Program-made: the position numbers and the translations under genes
Origin: Dactylis glomerata
Lineage: Eukaryota; Streptophyta; Magnoliopsida; Poales; Poaceae
Direction: 5' to 3'
DNA length: 64,000 nt
NCBI GenBank assembly: GCA_007115705.1
Contig: QXEO01000433.1
Coordinates: 2,100,803-2,164,802, forward strand
Part shown: positions 10,076 to 21,918 of the stretch, piece after piece
How the letters are laid out: each line of letters begins with the position of its first letter
How positions within the stretch are numbered: the stretch's first letter is position 1
Notes under the pieces: generated by a model
Told to the model about the DNA's origin: nothing
Databases searched by the model: none
What the model saw: the letters and a program-made list of their open reading frames with translations, nothing else

Positions 10076-11013
10076 TGATGAGGACATCCCTACGGTTGAT
10101 ACAATCGTTGCACCTACAGCCACACTTCCTCACGTTCCACAATTCCAAGGACCTCTCACAAGAGCTCGTGCACGCCAACTAAATTATCAGGTACTTTCGT
10201 TTCTAGGAACTATTCCTAATATGCATGAGAATATGATGATGCCTAAATCAGATGTGTTTATGTTACTTAGGAATGATGGGCCCTGCATGGATGAGAGGGA
10301 CAAGCATTGGAGCATGATCATGCATGGAGATGATGGTAGCAATTGTGTGAGGATTCAAGATGACGCTGCAAGTGAAGATTTCAGAACTTCGAAGCCACCA
10401 TAATGAGAAGATGAAGACATGGACAAACTAGAGAGCTACACACTTCAAATTTCCGTCCATGTGATTAGATGGTGCAGCGTCACCTTTAAATATGGGCCAG
10501 GCCCATGTAATTTTCATCCAAATAAAGGGGCTAAACTTTTAGAGTCCATATAGTGGAGGGAACCGGCCTAGAGATGGATTTCGACCTCCTTCCAAAGGTT
10601 GGCCGAAATTCCCCTCTGTTCCTCCATATATACCCCCATTAGGTCATCGTTTAGACTCGGATTTTGTTTAGTTAAAGACTTAGCCATGAGCTACTCTTCG
10701 CCATAGGCACAAGTGTCAAATCGACCTTTTGTACTATGCACTTACAGAATCCCACCTCTTCAATAAAGCCTTTATCTATATTTGCAATATCTTGATTGCA
10801 TCTATAATTCTTGCTGGTTCTTCGATTGCTTGCAGGGATTGATCCTCGTGATTAGGTTGATCTAGCTCCGGCATGATCAATAGCCTCGAAAGATGGTGTA
10901 TCGATTGCTAAGGCGCAATGTCTCGCATGTTTATAGTCGGATCGTCAATGTCGACCTCCACCATAATCGATAGTTGTCGTCTCATCGAAAGATCGGGAAC
11001 CTTTACCCTATCA
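10076..11013 (+). repeat. 5' LTR of the CRM-like element (938 bp)
   Basis: Starts TGATGAGG and ends CCCTATCA. It contains a TATA box (CATATATAC, about 10625-10633) and a polyadenylation signal AATAAA at 10762-10767. The first 330 bases are open in the frame that ends pol in the 3' copy: the 3' LTR encodes the last ~109 residues of pol, with GPITRARARQLNYQVLSFLG. Confidence 0.9.
10625..10633 (+). promoter_or_regulatory. TATA box in the 5' LTR of the CRM-like element
   Basis: CATATATAC is preserved at the equivalent place in the 3' LTR (about 54271-54279). It lies some 390 bases before the LTR end and is followed by AATAAA about 130 bases later, a normal R-region layout. Confidence 0.5.
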
Positions 11014-11015
11014 AG

Positions 11016-11027
11016 TGGTATCAGATT
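11016..11027 (+). other. Primer-binding site (initiator tRNA-Met type)
   Basis: TGGTATCAGATT, two bases after the LTR. The first ten bases match the plant iMet primer-binding consensus TGGTATCAGAGC, and the last two differ. Confidence 0.8.
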
Positions 11028-12129
11028 TCGGGTTTCTAGGTGAGATCTTACAGTTTTCGTAGTTTAGATTGCATCTGTTCTTCTTCCTATAAACCATACA
11101 AAGCCAAACAAAAATTTCGGTTAGATCTGTATCCTAGAAACACTTTCGAGCCTTTTGCATCTTTTCTTTTCAGTATTTGCTTTGTTGAGTTCTAGTCTGC
11201 ATCGTCGTGTCCAGTGCTGGTTTTAGGTCTAGATCTTTAGAGTTTCGAGTTCTAGTCACAGTCATCACCACTGCCACCACCGATTCTGCCATCACCACCA
11301 CCACCACCGATTCTGCTATCACCACCGCCATACACTTGCTACAACCCTATGCCCACATACCGCCTCCGCCACCACTTATCCTTGTTCCAGTCTAGTTAGG
11401 TTTGTTTTTGTTTTCCTACTCTTACTTTCCATCATTGTAGATCCGTTCCGAGTTGTAACGTGATCCGAGTTCTAGAAAGTTTCGGCCAGAAGGAAAGAGT
11501 GGAGAGCAAAAAAAAGTCTGGAAACTCCTCCGAATTTTTTTCCGCCATATACTGTTTTTAGGCTTCTGGAATCGTTTTGAGCTATACGCCATTATAGTGA
11601 AAAAAAAATTGGCGTCTGCATGCTTTCCAGAGCAGTTTCGTGCAGTTTTCGGAATTTTTGAAAAAAATTCTTGAGCCTATCCAGCTATTCCACCTTGCTG
11701 ATCATTTTGAGACACTTTCCATCCTAGTGATTTTTGCCTCATTCGCGCGCTGTTCAAAACACTGCTGCCTGTTGCTTTTCGGTGTCGTGGCATGACTTGT
11801 GGTGTTCTAGGCTCCCATCTCTAGCTTGGGATAGTCTAGGACCAGCACAGTATCGTCATGGAGCTGTTATTCAACCTTGCATTGTTGTTTTGAAATTGTT
11901 GCTACAGATATTGCAGCCACCCAGAGCTCCACATATTCCTACACTATGCATTGACACCACCTGGCAATCGCTCTATTCAATCTTCCTGAAGTTTGATCAC
12001 GACGGTTGCTGCTCACCACCTGCTGCAGGGTAAGAACGGGTAAGAGTATTGGTTTGCTTGACAGATTAAGCGTTTTCCACCACTGTTCCTGTTGTATCTC
12101 TATTATATAACTGTGCTTTTTGCGTAATC
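11028..12129 (+). other. 5' leader of the CRM-like element
   Basis: About 1.1 kb between the primer-binding site and the gag ATG. No ORF is credible. It contains an imperfect CAC/ACC trinucleotide repeat at about 11262-11334 and A/T-rich stretches. This is the region expected to hold the packaging signal, but no motif is identified. Confidence 0.6.
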
Positions 12130-13754
12130 ATGCCACTAGAAAACACCGAGACACAGCCACTGGAGGGTGAAGCCTTACAGGCTCACGTCACCAAACTTTT
12201 GGCTGACCATATGCAGGATGTGGACAAGCGTTTTAGTGACACGATGGAGCAACTCGAGGGACTCGAGACCGCCTTCACCGCCAAACTCGATGCTAAATTC
12301 CATGAGGTGCTAGCATGCTTACCACCACCACCGGAGGCTCGCGCGCCTCCTCCATAGCCGACTCGCGTGGGTCTTACACCGACCTTTTTGGGACGTGCAC
12401 AGCGCATTCTCAAACCACCGGCACAAACTTCGGCTGCGGGCAATGCTACGGGTGCTGCTGCTGCTGCGAGCATTGCTACTGCTTGTGTTGCAGGAGCTAT
12501 GGGTGTTACACAGGTCCGTGATGCACAGTTGGATGATTATTACGGGAAAGATGAGTATGAGGGCGAGTACATGGACGACTTCACAGTTGATCAGCCAACT
12601 GGTTGTCCTAGGCCCTACATTCGTCGTCCACCTCCTTTTCCGTTGGTATGTGATGATGACCATGTTGTTAAATTGAAATTAAATGTTCCTACATTTGATA
12701 ATCGCTATAATCCTGATGCATACCCCTCTTGGGAATTAGAATTAGACCAGCATTTTGCATGCTTAAATTATCCCGAGGATAGACGTGTTAGTGCTGCTAC
12801 TTGTGAGTTCACTAGTTTTGCCTCCGTATGGTGGTCTGAATATTGTTGTGCTAATCATGCTAATCCAATCACTACGTGGGATGCTTTAAAACATGCTATG
12901 CATATTCATTTTGTTCCACCATATTATCAGCGTTCCATGCTTACCAAATTAGCACGTCTAAATCAAGGCAAAAATTATGTAGAGGATTACTATCAAAAGT
13001 TGCAAACTGGCATGCTGCGTTGTGGTATAGAGGAGGATAATGAAGCATTAATGGCACAATTCGTAGGCGGGTTAAATAAGGAAATTCAGACCATTCTTAG
13101 ATATAAATCTTATCACACTATTACCCGTTTGTTCCATCTTGCTTGCAATGCTGAATGTGAAGTGCAGGATCGACGCGAGGCGATATGAACTAATTATTCT
13201 GCAGGGCGTTCTACTTGGAGATCACCGACTTCGGTGTCGCGGGCTGCTACACCTACACCTCCAGCGACCACATCCACGCGATCTGCAGCATCTACACCAC
13301 CTCGGTTTGCTACACGGAAGACTACTACGGGACCAGCCCCGAGTGTTGCGTCCTCCATAGCATCTACAAGCAAGTCCAGCCAAATTCAGTGCCGCAAATG
13401 TGGTGGACTTGGTCACTTTGCACGTGATTGTGCCTCCTTCCGTGTGATGATTGCTCTTGAGGATGGTGGATATGACTCCGCCAGTGATTATGATGAAGAT
13501 ACTTTGGCTCTTATTGCATATGATGAGCAATGTGCTGCAGCACCCACGGAGCAAGATTCTAAATATATGGCTGCGGAACATGCGGAGAAATACACGAGTT
13601 TAGTTGCACAACGAGTCTTGATTGCACAAATTATGAAGGCCGAGCCTGACCAGCGCCATAATCTATTCCATACCAAGGGCGTGGTTAAAGATCGATGTAT
13701 TCACATTATTATTGATGGAGGGAGCAGCAACAACTTGGCGAGCATGGAGATGGT
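12130..13754 (+). pseudogene. Gag and protease start of the CRM-like element
   Basis: A single frame from the ATG at 12130 is interrupted only by TAG at 12355-12357 and TGA at 13186-13188. The capsid-like core (about 12660-13180) contains NPDAYPSWELELDQHFACL and NYVEDYYQKLQTGM, the Gag pattern of chromovirus-type Gypsy elements. A CCHC zinc knuckle, CRKCGGLGHFARDC, follows at about 13390-13431. The protease active site IIDGGSSNNLASMEMV lies at about 13711. Coding stops at 13754 where element X begins. Gag would form the particle and protease would mature it. Confidence 0.85.
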
Positions 13755-16700
13755 TGTCGAGACCCCCGGGATCTAAGCTATACAGAGATGTTATGTGTAT
13801 TAGTCATGCTAGCAACAAGTGATACTGGGGTTACAAATCCCAGGCCGGAACACCATTGGCAGGCAGGCCGGAACACCATCAGCTCTACACATCTTGAAGC
13901 GCCGTGAAACTAATCATAACCAAGACTGCATAACTGAGAGCTCGAGAACCTTAAACCCCTCTCGTGCACTTTATATCCATACACTTTATATCCATACACG
14001 CATCATGCACGAGATGGGTAACCACAGTTGGTACACAACAGTGACTCTACGACTCAAAGGTAATATTGCAAAGCTCTTACCTGAGCAAAGATCCAAAGGA
14101 TTACAAACAGAGGCAGACAACGGAAGGAGGTTATGCTATTAGACATAGCAAGGATAACATTGCCTAAGAGGCTAGAAGCATAATAGCGACAACCCATTCG
14201 GCAACCCCAAGCTGCTGTCTGGGAACCCAAGCTCCTCGTCAAATATCGATCTTCGTACGAAACTTATCTTCGTTGTGAAACTTACTCTGCTGCAAAAATA
14301 TCAACAAAGCAGGGGTGAGTACATAAGGTACTCAGCAAGACTTACGTATCCTATTAGCTAAACTTGGTTAAGAAAGGCTTTCTGTGGAGTTGTTTGCATA
14401 AAGCAATCTTTATTTGCATAAAACAAGTAAGAGTAGAAGCTCGACTACTCAGAACATTTTAAAAGGGGTAAGAGAGCGATGTCTTTGATCATCAAGACAT
14501 CCACCGAATCAATATCACCAGAACCTATCCACTAGGATCACCCCCTCTTTCCACCTAGAGGAAGCATCCTAAGCTCACATCAATTGCCAAGTTTTACGAT
14601 TAGGTTAAAGTTCTCTATGATCTCAAAATCCGTTCCCAAGTCGTCCATAACCGTGGACACGGCTTTTTGAAAAGATTTAACCCTGCAGGTGTGCACAACT
14701 TTACCCACACGTGCCAACCGACTCTTAGCGTCGTACGTTACACACTTCCCTTGGTGTGCTGGCGGAGGGTGGTCGACCAAGACCTTTCCGTTACTTCGTC
14801 TAAACCATGAGTTCACTAAAAGAGGGAAGCTCCGCCGTAACAGGTCCAGTCCCAAAGTCGGTCCCTCTAATTGTGTGCAGGGGTTGGTTTACTAGAGGCC
14901 GCACCTCAAGCAACCCCGGCCACGTTCAAATCAAAGTTTAAACACCCAAATAAGGTGACTCATGGAACAAACTAGGCAAGTTGGGGTCGAGGGGGCTCCC
15001 ATAAACCCCCGTTTGGCTGTATGCATAGTCTTGGTTCAAGAGGCGAGAACTCGGGTCCTAGGGTCGGCAAGAATGAGTCAAATAACCACATCCCATGTGG
15101 CGGCTCATCCAAGTCTTTAGCATGTTTATTCACCACCTTCACTGATCAAACCACGTTAACATATCATACTAGGTTCATTTGCAGCTCTTATTTATTAACC
15201 ATATGTACCAGAGTAAACAACTAAGCATGGATAAGCATTACAGACATATGAAAGCTCTAGCGACGCACACAAGCAAAACCTAATCATACTAGGAGCAGTG
15301 GATCAGGGTATTTAGGCAACAAAATGGAACATGCATTAGATAGGATAACTCTATCTATCGATAAAAGACAGTTGAACCATGTGGTACAAAATAGTAAGTT
15401 TTGAAATACTTTAAAACCATAGGTTCAGAGGGGGGGCTGCTTGCCTTGTTTGTTGATAACCAAAATAAAATAGATATCCATGATTCTTCTTCTTGACTTG
15501 TTCATCAATGGATAAGTATTGGTCTTCGGTGTTGTCGACTCGATGTTGTTGCTCACATCAACTCCGGATCCTACCGGGAAGAAGCAGAAACACATCGGAA
15601 AGGAAAACAATATTCAATACATGGCATCGATACAATGCGCATACAATATGATGGTATGACAAGATTAAAGGTATTGAAATTACCCTAAACATGGATAACA
15701 TCTTAGATGGAGTTCAAATGCATAACCATAATAGCATTTGAATTATCTCCATAACGGAATAAAGGGTTAACTTGTTCTTCTATTATAAACAGGATTCAAA
15801 GTTGCTTAATCATGCATGATTTTGATATCAAAATGTAGATTACAAGTTTCTGAACATTTTGATAGGTCATTCTTATTTTTCTGATAAGCAGGTAATATTC
15901 TATGGATTTTACAAGTTCAGATATTTTCTAAAAACGGGAAACAGCAGAATACGAAAGTAGTCTTTTTAAACTCTCTGAAAAGATCTCACTAACTTTGTTA
16001 GGCAAAACGTAGTTTAGAACTTCAGTAGTGTAGATTTTATACTGAAAAAATGGTGATATTTGCCCAACAACAATGGATTTTCACGGAGATAAATATGGCG
16101 GTAGTAGATGTATTCAGGAAGTAGTCATAGTATTTCTTTGTACAGGGGAAGAGAACTTCAGGGTAACCTCAGTCCTGAACGTGTATGTAGAGAGATTAAA
16201 CTTTGACAGCACTCAAGTAGAAGTTACCTCCAGACCATTAGAAGGATTATTTTACCCAACACATTAACAAACAGCAAGGATCGATGCTCTCTTTGTAGCT
16301 TCAAACTGAAACATATTCTGCAGCTGTTTCTCTGTAGTTGCGCATGGAAACAACCGAGGAGGCCGTGCGGGGCAGCGAGAGGAGACGCGTTAGACGCGGG
16401 AGTGGAAGAGGAGCAACATGGAGGCAGCTCACCCTGAGGACGCTGGCAGGGTAGGCAGGGTCGGGGAAGGCCGGGGCGACGGCAACGTCGACGACGACAT
16501 TCGGCCGGAGCAGAAGAAGATGAGGTCGATGCCGAGGATCCCGGACTCCCTAGGATGCGTCCATCGGCAAAAAGATGCAGGGCGATGAGGCGGATTTGAT
16601 GGACTCATCGTTTAGTCCCCGGGAGGTCGGAATCGGTGGAGCAATGCGGCGGCCATGGCGTCGAGCTCGGGCGCGTGTGGGGAAAATAGAGGGAGGGAGA

Positions 16701-17227
16701 GAGCACGCGAGAGAGGAGAGGATAGGGCAGAGGGAGGCGTCGGTTCAAGCTTATCCCCTCGGCCAGGGAACGACAGCGGCGGCGTGCATCTCATCGCCTG
16801 GATCAACGATAGTGCTCAGGATAGCGAGCAGCTTCACTGCTCAGGAGGAAGACGATAGAGAGGGGAGGTGAGATGGGTTGGGCTTCTGTTGGGCCAAAGC
16901 CAGCCTGACTTTCGGTCGAGAAGAGAGAGAGAGAGGGATTTTTTTTTCTATACACTCTTTTCTATTTCTGTTTTCAAAACCTTTTGCATTGCTTTGAATT
17001 GTAAATTAATCTATAAGATAGAAAATATTCAGTAGGCTTCCTAACAAGTATTAGAAGGTCCACTTGTTTTAGATTTTGAGTTTGAACATTTTCAAGATGT
17101 TTCGAAATACGCGAAGAGATAGGCATTTTTAGGGTTTCCGCTCTAACTTTAAATGCAAATTTTCTTAGCAAATTTTCAATGATGCTTATGATGCAAATGC
17201 ACTTAATTACAAACACGGGATGTTACA
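13755..17227 (-). repeat. LTR1 of element X (3473 bp, 3' LTR on the minus strand)
   Basis: The plus-strand left end is TGTCGAGACCCC and the right end is GGGATGTTACA. On the minus strand this reads TGTAACATCCC to GGTCTCGACA. The right end is inferred by analogy with Y, where the same style of end (GGGTTGTTACA) meets a polypurine tract, and both are followed by AATCTCG...GAGATTC. A GC-rich block lies at about 16350-16870 and a conserved motif at 14643. Small ORFs in it are not supported as genes. Confidence 0.65.
14643..14712 (-). repeat. Conserved LTR block shared by X and Y, copy in X LTR1
   Basis: GTCCATAACCGTGGACACGG followed by a purine-rich spacer and TTTACCCACAC. The same block occurs in Y at 25494 and 31803 and in X LTR2 at 46166, although the LTRs around it are otherwise different. 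It contains the inverted repeat CCGTGG/ACACGG. It may be a structured RNA or protein-binding site in R-U5. Confidence 0.6.
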
Positions 17228-19201
17228 GGTCTACCCACCTTACTAGAATCTCGACCCTGAGATTCCTAGGTAAAAAAAAGGGAAGGGGTTACAATGGTCT
17301 TCAACGATCTTCACAAGCTCACCATGATCTTCTTTCTTGAATAGATTGATCCATGATGCCATGAAGCTTATTTCTTTGCTTTGTGATTGTTTCTCGATTG
17401 CACTAAAGGAAAGATGGAGCAACTGTAGAAAGATAGATCTTTAAGAAAATCGAGTATCTCATGGTCAACTCATGAAATGAGGGTTTCACAAACATATTTT
17501 GAGCTGACAAACATAAAAACGTCAAGGTAACGATGGAAATAAAGGAAGTTTCAATTTTGGTAGGCAAATTTTCCACACTCGACAAGAATATGGAAGGACC
17601 AAAGTAGCGAGGAGTCGAATTGCCTTTGATAACATGAAGGGGCACACCGTTGAATTGGGAGACTCATAGAACTTCACATGATTAAAATTTTGGGGCCATC
17701 ATGTGACTGACGAATTCACACAATGTGTTACTTCAATAGAAATTCAAGTATAGACAAAAAGAGGGAGCGATAGCAAACAAAGTGACGAGGATCATCCATG
17801 GAGTGGAATTCCTCGTGGTGGAGTTATTGCCACTAGAGAATGGTTCCAAAAGATCTACAAAGATACATTTAGGAGCTTTGCTCATAATGTTCTAGATACC
17901 AATATCAAGCTTATGACAAGCCTTTTATTAGTCATCAAGTAAAGATTGAACTTCAGGATTGAAAAGAGAGACCATAAGGGTAACTTTTAGGACAAGTCAC
18001 ACAAAATCCTCATGGAGAGTGGTTGTTCTTGAGACATCAAGGGATGATGGAAATAGGCCTTCCGGCTAGCTGTGTCAACCACAACATTAACCTTACCGAA
18101 TTTCAAAAAGACCTATGTCAAAACCTTGAGGAACACCAACCATCATTGCTGCTTAAGATTGAGCTCTGGTTAGATGGAATCATAATTTAGACTTAGTATT
18201 CTAGATAAAAGTTTCAACGGATGCCATCAGGATAGCATTGCTAGATTCTCAAGATATGGGCTACAATGTCAAGCTCCAAAAAGATAAGTAAGATTGCGAT
18301 TCCCAAAAGACAATTGCACCAACAGGAGCTTATTGTAATGAAACTCAACCGAGTCCTTGTTGGGAGAACGTGAAAGAAGATAGTGAAGTTCAAGAAGTTA
18401 TTCTCTTTCTTGAACAGATCAGTTAGTAGCTTGGTGTGCATAAAGGAACTTTTCAAGAAGATGGAGGCAACAACCTGTCATCTCAAGAATAATCCGCACA
18501 TGCATGACCAATTTGAGATGATTCCTGAGGAATAAAGAAAATTCTTCTTGAATTCACGGCGACATCTTTTAGCAATTGCACGTGAACCAAAGAGATAAAG
18601 TCACTTCCAACATATAGAACACATACTTTGTGATGACACAAAGTTAGTTCTTGCAAGTTTCCAACACTAATGCCAAATGTCCAATATGAAGGCCTTCAAA
18701 CATGGAGAAAATAAGGATGTCGTCGATGGGCTCAACAACAAGCTCATTTAGATGCTCCAAGAAGGTGGACACATATGTTGCAGGAACAAGGCAAAAGTAT
18801 TGGTCAGATCGAAGGAAATGAAAGTGTACTCAAGTGAAACACCACGAGTAGAAACACCATAAAGATAATCCTTGGGGCTGAGTTTGATTTGACGATAGCC
18901 CAAACTCAAATCAAAGATTGGAAGGATAGCATATCTAAAAAGATGATACTATCTTGCTTCAACATGAACAAAACTAAATATCCCATTAAGAAGGACAAAG
19001 TCAGATAGAGCTTTTGTATTTCAACTCTCCAAGTTGTTGTTCAAGCTCAACCAACTAGTCCAGGGTACCCAACACAGATTCTTGGAGAAAGAACCGATTC
19101 AGGGAACCAGCTTACTCGTGAACTTGACAACACGGTCATGTGAAAACATGGCAATACTTCTGGTAAGACCTCCAGAATATCACGAACCACTGGTATGTCA
19201 C
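17228..19201 (-). pseudogene. Element X internal region, unit A, with degenerate reverse transcriptase
   Basis: Reading leftward on the minus strand, about 18930-18660 translates to fragments of a Ty3/Gypsy RT: GYRQIKLSPKDYL, then LEYTFISFDLTN, then a shifted frame with IDDILIFS followed by GHLALVL. These match GYHQIK, the FGLTN region and the catalytic (I)DD box. Flanking sequence is too decayed to read. The same degenerate sequence occurs in unit B. The region next to LTR1 (AATCTCGACCCTGAGATTC) resembles the equivalent place in Y. It is interrupted by Y at 19202, next to TSD copy GTCAC (19197-19201). Confidence 0.7.
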
Positions 19202-19454
19202 TGTAACGACCTCAAATTTGATGACAAATTCGAAGTGCCCGTTACGTATTCCACCGCAATCCCAGGGTCATTGTTGCGATATACATAATGTAGTTGATAT
19301 CACAGTCATAGACATTAATAGTAAATAAAGGGGATTACATAGGTGGTCGCACGGACCAAACCTTACATTACATCAACATGCAGCGGAATAACACTGTGGG
19401 TCCATATTGTCAAGCTTCAACCGCACAGGCAAAGCGGACAGTAGGAAACGAGCC
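19202..19454 (-). repeat. Left LTR of element Y, first part
   Basis: Starts TGTAACGACCTC, matching the right LTR start TGTGACGACCTC at 31181. It is cut after 253 bases by element Z at the GAGCC target (19450-19454) and continues at 25125. Confidence 0.9.
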
Positions 19455-20378
19455 TGTCGGTGTAATGGATACCGGGGTATCCCGGTCCACCTGCTCCTGG
19501 GCCCCGTCATCGGCCCATCTTCAGCCCAGGAGATAATCAACGAGACGAGTCACGGAGAAGACCCTCACGAGGAGGCGCCTCGTGAGGAGAACGACGACGG
19601 AAACCGCTAAGGACCAGAAGACCTCCTCACGAGCCCCTACTGGTGAGGAGATGACGCACGCCCACGCCAGCTCAGCACGTTTTCGTGCGGAGCAAGAAGA
19701 CAACGGGCAGAAGACCGCGTACCGTCCACGCTACCCCCGACAGGGAGGAGACCAACTTTCGCCGTGCCTGCCCAAAGCGGCACAGTGGCAGTTGGCCACC
19801 CCCCTAAATATAGCATGGACGGTGCAGGGCGCCAGAGGAGGACGTCAGCCTCCTCCACCCACTCCTGTGGACCGGCGCCGCTACCCTACGAAGACCAAGT
19901 CTACAGAAGAGCATAGTCTACAGCTGTCCTCCCTCCTTGGCCGTGTGTGGCAACCCCTTCCCCAAGAAGATAAGGGGAAGGAGGACCTTGGCGCTATAAA
20001 AGGAGGGGGGAGGCCACCCCTTAAGAGGGACCCGATCCAAGAAATCTGATCTTCATCTTCTTCAAGCTGCTAGTTGGGCACGCAGGTTCTTCAACCTCTG
20101 GCCAACTAGAGCATTGTAACCAAGGCCTTGTACTCCTCGCGAGGTGTCGCGTCGTAATACAAGAAGGCAGGAAGTAGGGGTTTTACCTCACCACGAGGGC
20201 CCTGAACCTGGGTAAAGCTCGGTCTCCCTCTCCGCAGTGCGTTGCGCGTCCGACAATCGAGGCTTCCGCCACCGTGTTTCGTTGCGATCCAAGATCTCAC
20301 ATGTTCAGCCCCCTGCGTTCGAATCCTTGGGTCCGTCGCGTGGTACCCCGTGTTCTTGCGACACGAAATCCATCGACA
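19455..20378 (+). repeat. 5' LTR of element Z (924 bp)
   Basis: Starts TGTCGGTGTAATGG and ends CCATCGACA. A TATA box (GCGCTATAAAAGG) lies near 19995, about 380 bases before the end. It belongs to the same LTR family as the 61369-62268 LTR of Z2. Confidence 0.95.
19994..20002 (+). promoter_or_regulatory. TATA box in the Z 5' LTR
   Basis: CTATAAAAG, repeated in the 3' LTR at about 24735 and, on the minus strand, in the Z2 LTR near 61724. Conservation across three LTRs supports a real promoter. Confidence 0.65.
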
Positions 20379-20380
20379 TT

Positions 20381-20398
20381 TGGCGCGCCAGGTAGGGG
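20381..20398 (+). other. Primer-binding site of element Z
   Basis: TGGCGCGCCAGGTAGGGG, two bases after the LTR. The Z2 equivalent reads TGGCATGCCAGGTAGGGG. The tRNA is not assigned here; RIRE2-type elements carry this kind of site. Confidence 0.8.
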
Positions 20399-20432
20399 GC
20401 TATGGTGTGTTTTCTTCTAGATCTGCTTCGAC

Positions 20433-20515
20433 ATGGCCGACGCCAACGCAAGGCTCGAGCGTCTTCGCCGTCGCAATGCTGTTCGGGGGCAAACCGAGCC
20501 CATCTTCCGCCGCCG
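20433..20515 (+). pseudogene. Gag N-terminal stub of element Z
   Basis: The ATG begins MADANARLERLRRRNAVRG, matching the Z2 gag start MADANARLERLHHRNAARG at 61317. After about 25 residues similarity jumps to the region between RNase H and integrase (VFEECLFKPSAS), which marks the deletion junction near 20510-20520. The gag frame is not the integrase frame, so no gag-integrase fusion is made from this ATG. Confidence 0.75.
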
Positions 20516-21918
20516 GCGTCTTCGAGGAGTGTCTCTTCAAGCCGTCCGCCTCTCCGTCAACACCCAAACCACCTCCTCCTTCTGCTTTGCCGCCACCACC
20601 GGAGCAGGGGGCTCCGGATTGCGGGCCTCCTTCGGGTGACCGCGTCCTTCTGGCATTGGCTCGGCAGGAGGGAGTGGATTGGATCATCGAGCTCAAGGCC
20701 TACCTCACCAGCAGCAGGCTTCCTGAGGATGAAGAGGAGGCCGAGAGGATTGTGCGGCAAGCTTCGAGCTACTGCGTCAAGGACGGTGACTTGTACCGGC
20801 GTCGCCCAAATGGCGTCGCTCTGAAGTGCATATCTACTCACCAAGGCCAAGAGCTTCTAAGGGACATCCATGCCGGCGAGTGTGGCCATCATGCTTCAGC
20901 TGCAACTCTAGCCGCAAAGGCATATCGAAGTGGCTTCTACTGGCCTTCGGCGCTCGGAGATGCGGCGGAGATGGTCAAGAGGTGCGAGGCGTGCCAATTC
21001 CACGCCAAGCAGATACATCAACCGACGCAAGAGCTGCGAACCATCCCACTCACTTGGCCCTTTGCTGTGTGGGGGCTGGACATCCTCGGTCCGTTCCCCA
21101 GAGCGCAAGGGGGCTATCGCTACCTCTACGTCGCCATCGACAAGTTCACCAAGTGGGTGGAGGTGGAACCGGTGTGCACGATCCCGGCGAGGTCCGCCGT
21201 CAAGTTCATCCGTGGACTGGTCTGTCGCTTTGGTGTGCCTAACCGCATAATCACCGACAATGGCAGCCAGTTCACCAGCGGCTTGTTCCGAGAATACTGC
21301 GCATCGACCGGCATCAAAATCTGCTTCGCCTCCGTCGCCTACCCCCGGAGCAATGGCCAAGCCGAGTGTGCCAACGCTGAAGTACTCAAAGGACTCAAGA
21401 CGAAAAGCTTCAACGCCAAGCTCGAGGCCTGCGGCAAAAAATGGTTAGACAACCTCCAATCCATCTTGTGGTCCATCAGGACTACCGCCACCAAGCCCAC
21501 CGGAGAAACCCCTTTCTTCCTGGTCTACGGGGCGGAGGCTGTTCTTCCCACCGACGTCAAGTTCGGGTCGCCAAGAGTGCTCGCCTTCGACGAAATTCGC
21601 CAAGAGGATCTCATCAAGGATCGCCTCCTCCTGCTCGAGGAAGCTCGGTGCCAAGCCGCGCTCCGCGCCGCGAGGTACCAGCAAGGACTACGCCGCTACC
21701 ATAGCCGCCATGTTCGAGCAAGAACTCTAGAGGTCGGCGACCTGGTGCTGAGGAGAATACTCTCTCGCGAGGGCCTGCACAAGCTGTCTCCAATGTGGGA
21801 AGGACCCTTCAAGGTGACGCACATCGCCAGGCCAGGCTCGGCGTGGCTGGAAACCGCAGAAGGCGTGCCAGTGGGGAACCCGTGGAACATAGCTCATCTG
21901 CGAAAGTTCTACCCTTAG
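20479..21918 (+). CDS. Integrase of element Z, intact frame after deletion of upstream pol
   Basis: 479 codons from the first in-frame ATG after the LTR. The start is uncertain, because in the full-length relative this is part of a polyprotein. After a proline-rich linker comes the H2C2 zinc-binding domain (HH near residue 135, CEAC at about 169), then the catalytic core with D201 (WGLDILGPF), D260 (IITDNGSQF) and E296 (GQAE), a DD35E spacing, and the C-terminal segment with MWEGPFKVTHI and AHLRKFYP. It would insert the element cDNA into the chromosome. The core is uninterrupted, unlike the Z2 copy. Without protease and RT it cannot be released or used normally, so activity in isolation is doubtful. 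Confidence 0.85.
   Translation: MFGGKPSPSSAAGVFEECLFKPSASPSTPKPPPPSALPPPPEQGAPDCGPPSGDRVLLALARQEGVDWIIELKAYLTSSRLPEDEEEAERIVRQASSYCVKDGDLYRRRPNGVALKCISTHQGQELLRDIHAGECGHHASAATLAAKAYRSGFYWPSALGDAAEMVKRCEACQFHAKQIHQPTQELRTIPLTWPFAVWGLDILGPFPRAQGGYRYLYVAIDKFTKWVEVEPVCTIPARSAVKFIRGLVCRFGVPNRIITDNGSQFTSGLFREYCASTGIKICFASVAYPRSNGQAECANAEVLKGLKTKSFNAKLEACGKKWLDNLQSILWSIRTTATKPTGETPFFLVYGAEAVLPTDVKFGSPRVLAFDEIRQEDLIKDRLLLLEEARCQAALRAARYQQGLRRYHSRHVRARTLEVGDLVLRRILSREGLHKLSPMWEGPFKVTHIARPGSAWLETAEGVPVGNPWNIAHLRKFYP

Noticed and set aside
11262..11334. CAC/ACC trinucleotide run as a functional microsatellite or coding repeat
   Set aside because: Short, imperfect and in the leader of a dead element; nothing supports a function.
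14541..14560. Right end of X LTR1 at the CCCCCTCTTTCC tract (would give a 786-bp LTR)
   Set aside because: It looked like a polypurine tract, but the analogy with Y (GTTACA end followed by AATCTCG...GAGATTC) places the end at 17227 and leaves equal interiors of 3.42 kb. The shorter option remains possible but is less consistent.
16355..16870. GC-rich open frames in X LTR1 (and 47880-48378 in LTR2) as possible captured genes
   Set aside because: Several frames are open on both strands, no domain is recognisable, and stops differ between the two LTR copies.
17228..19201. Possible host gene with introns in the X interior
   Set aside because: The only recognisable segments are decayed Gypsy reverse transcriptase motifs, and the region repeats in unit B of the same element.
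20242..20478. In-frame upstream extension of the Z integrase ORF into the 5' LTR
   Set aside because: These codons are LTR and primer-binding-site sequence; they are open by chance and not part of the integrase in Z2.
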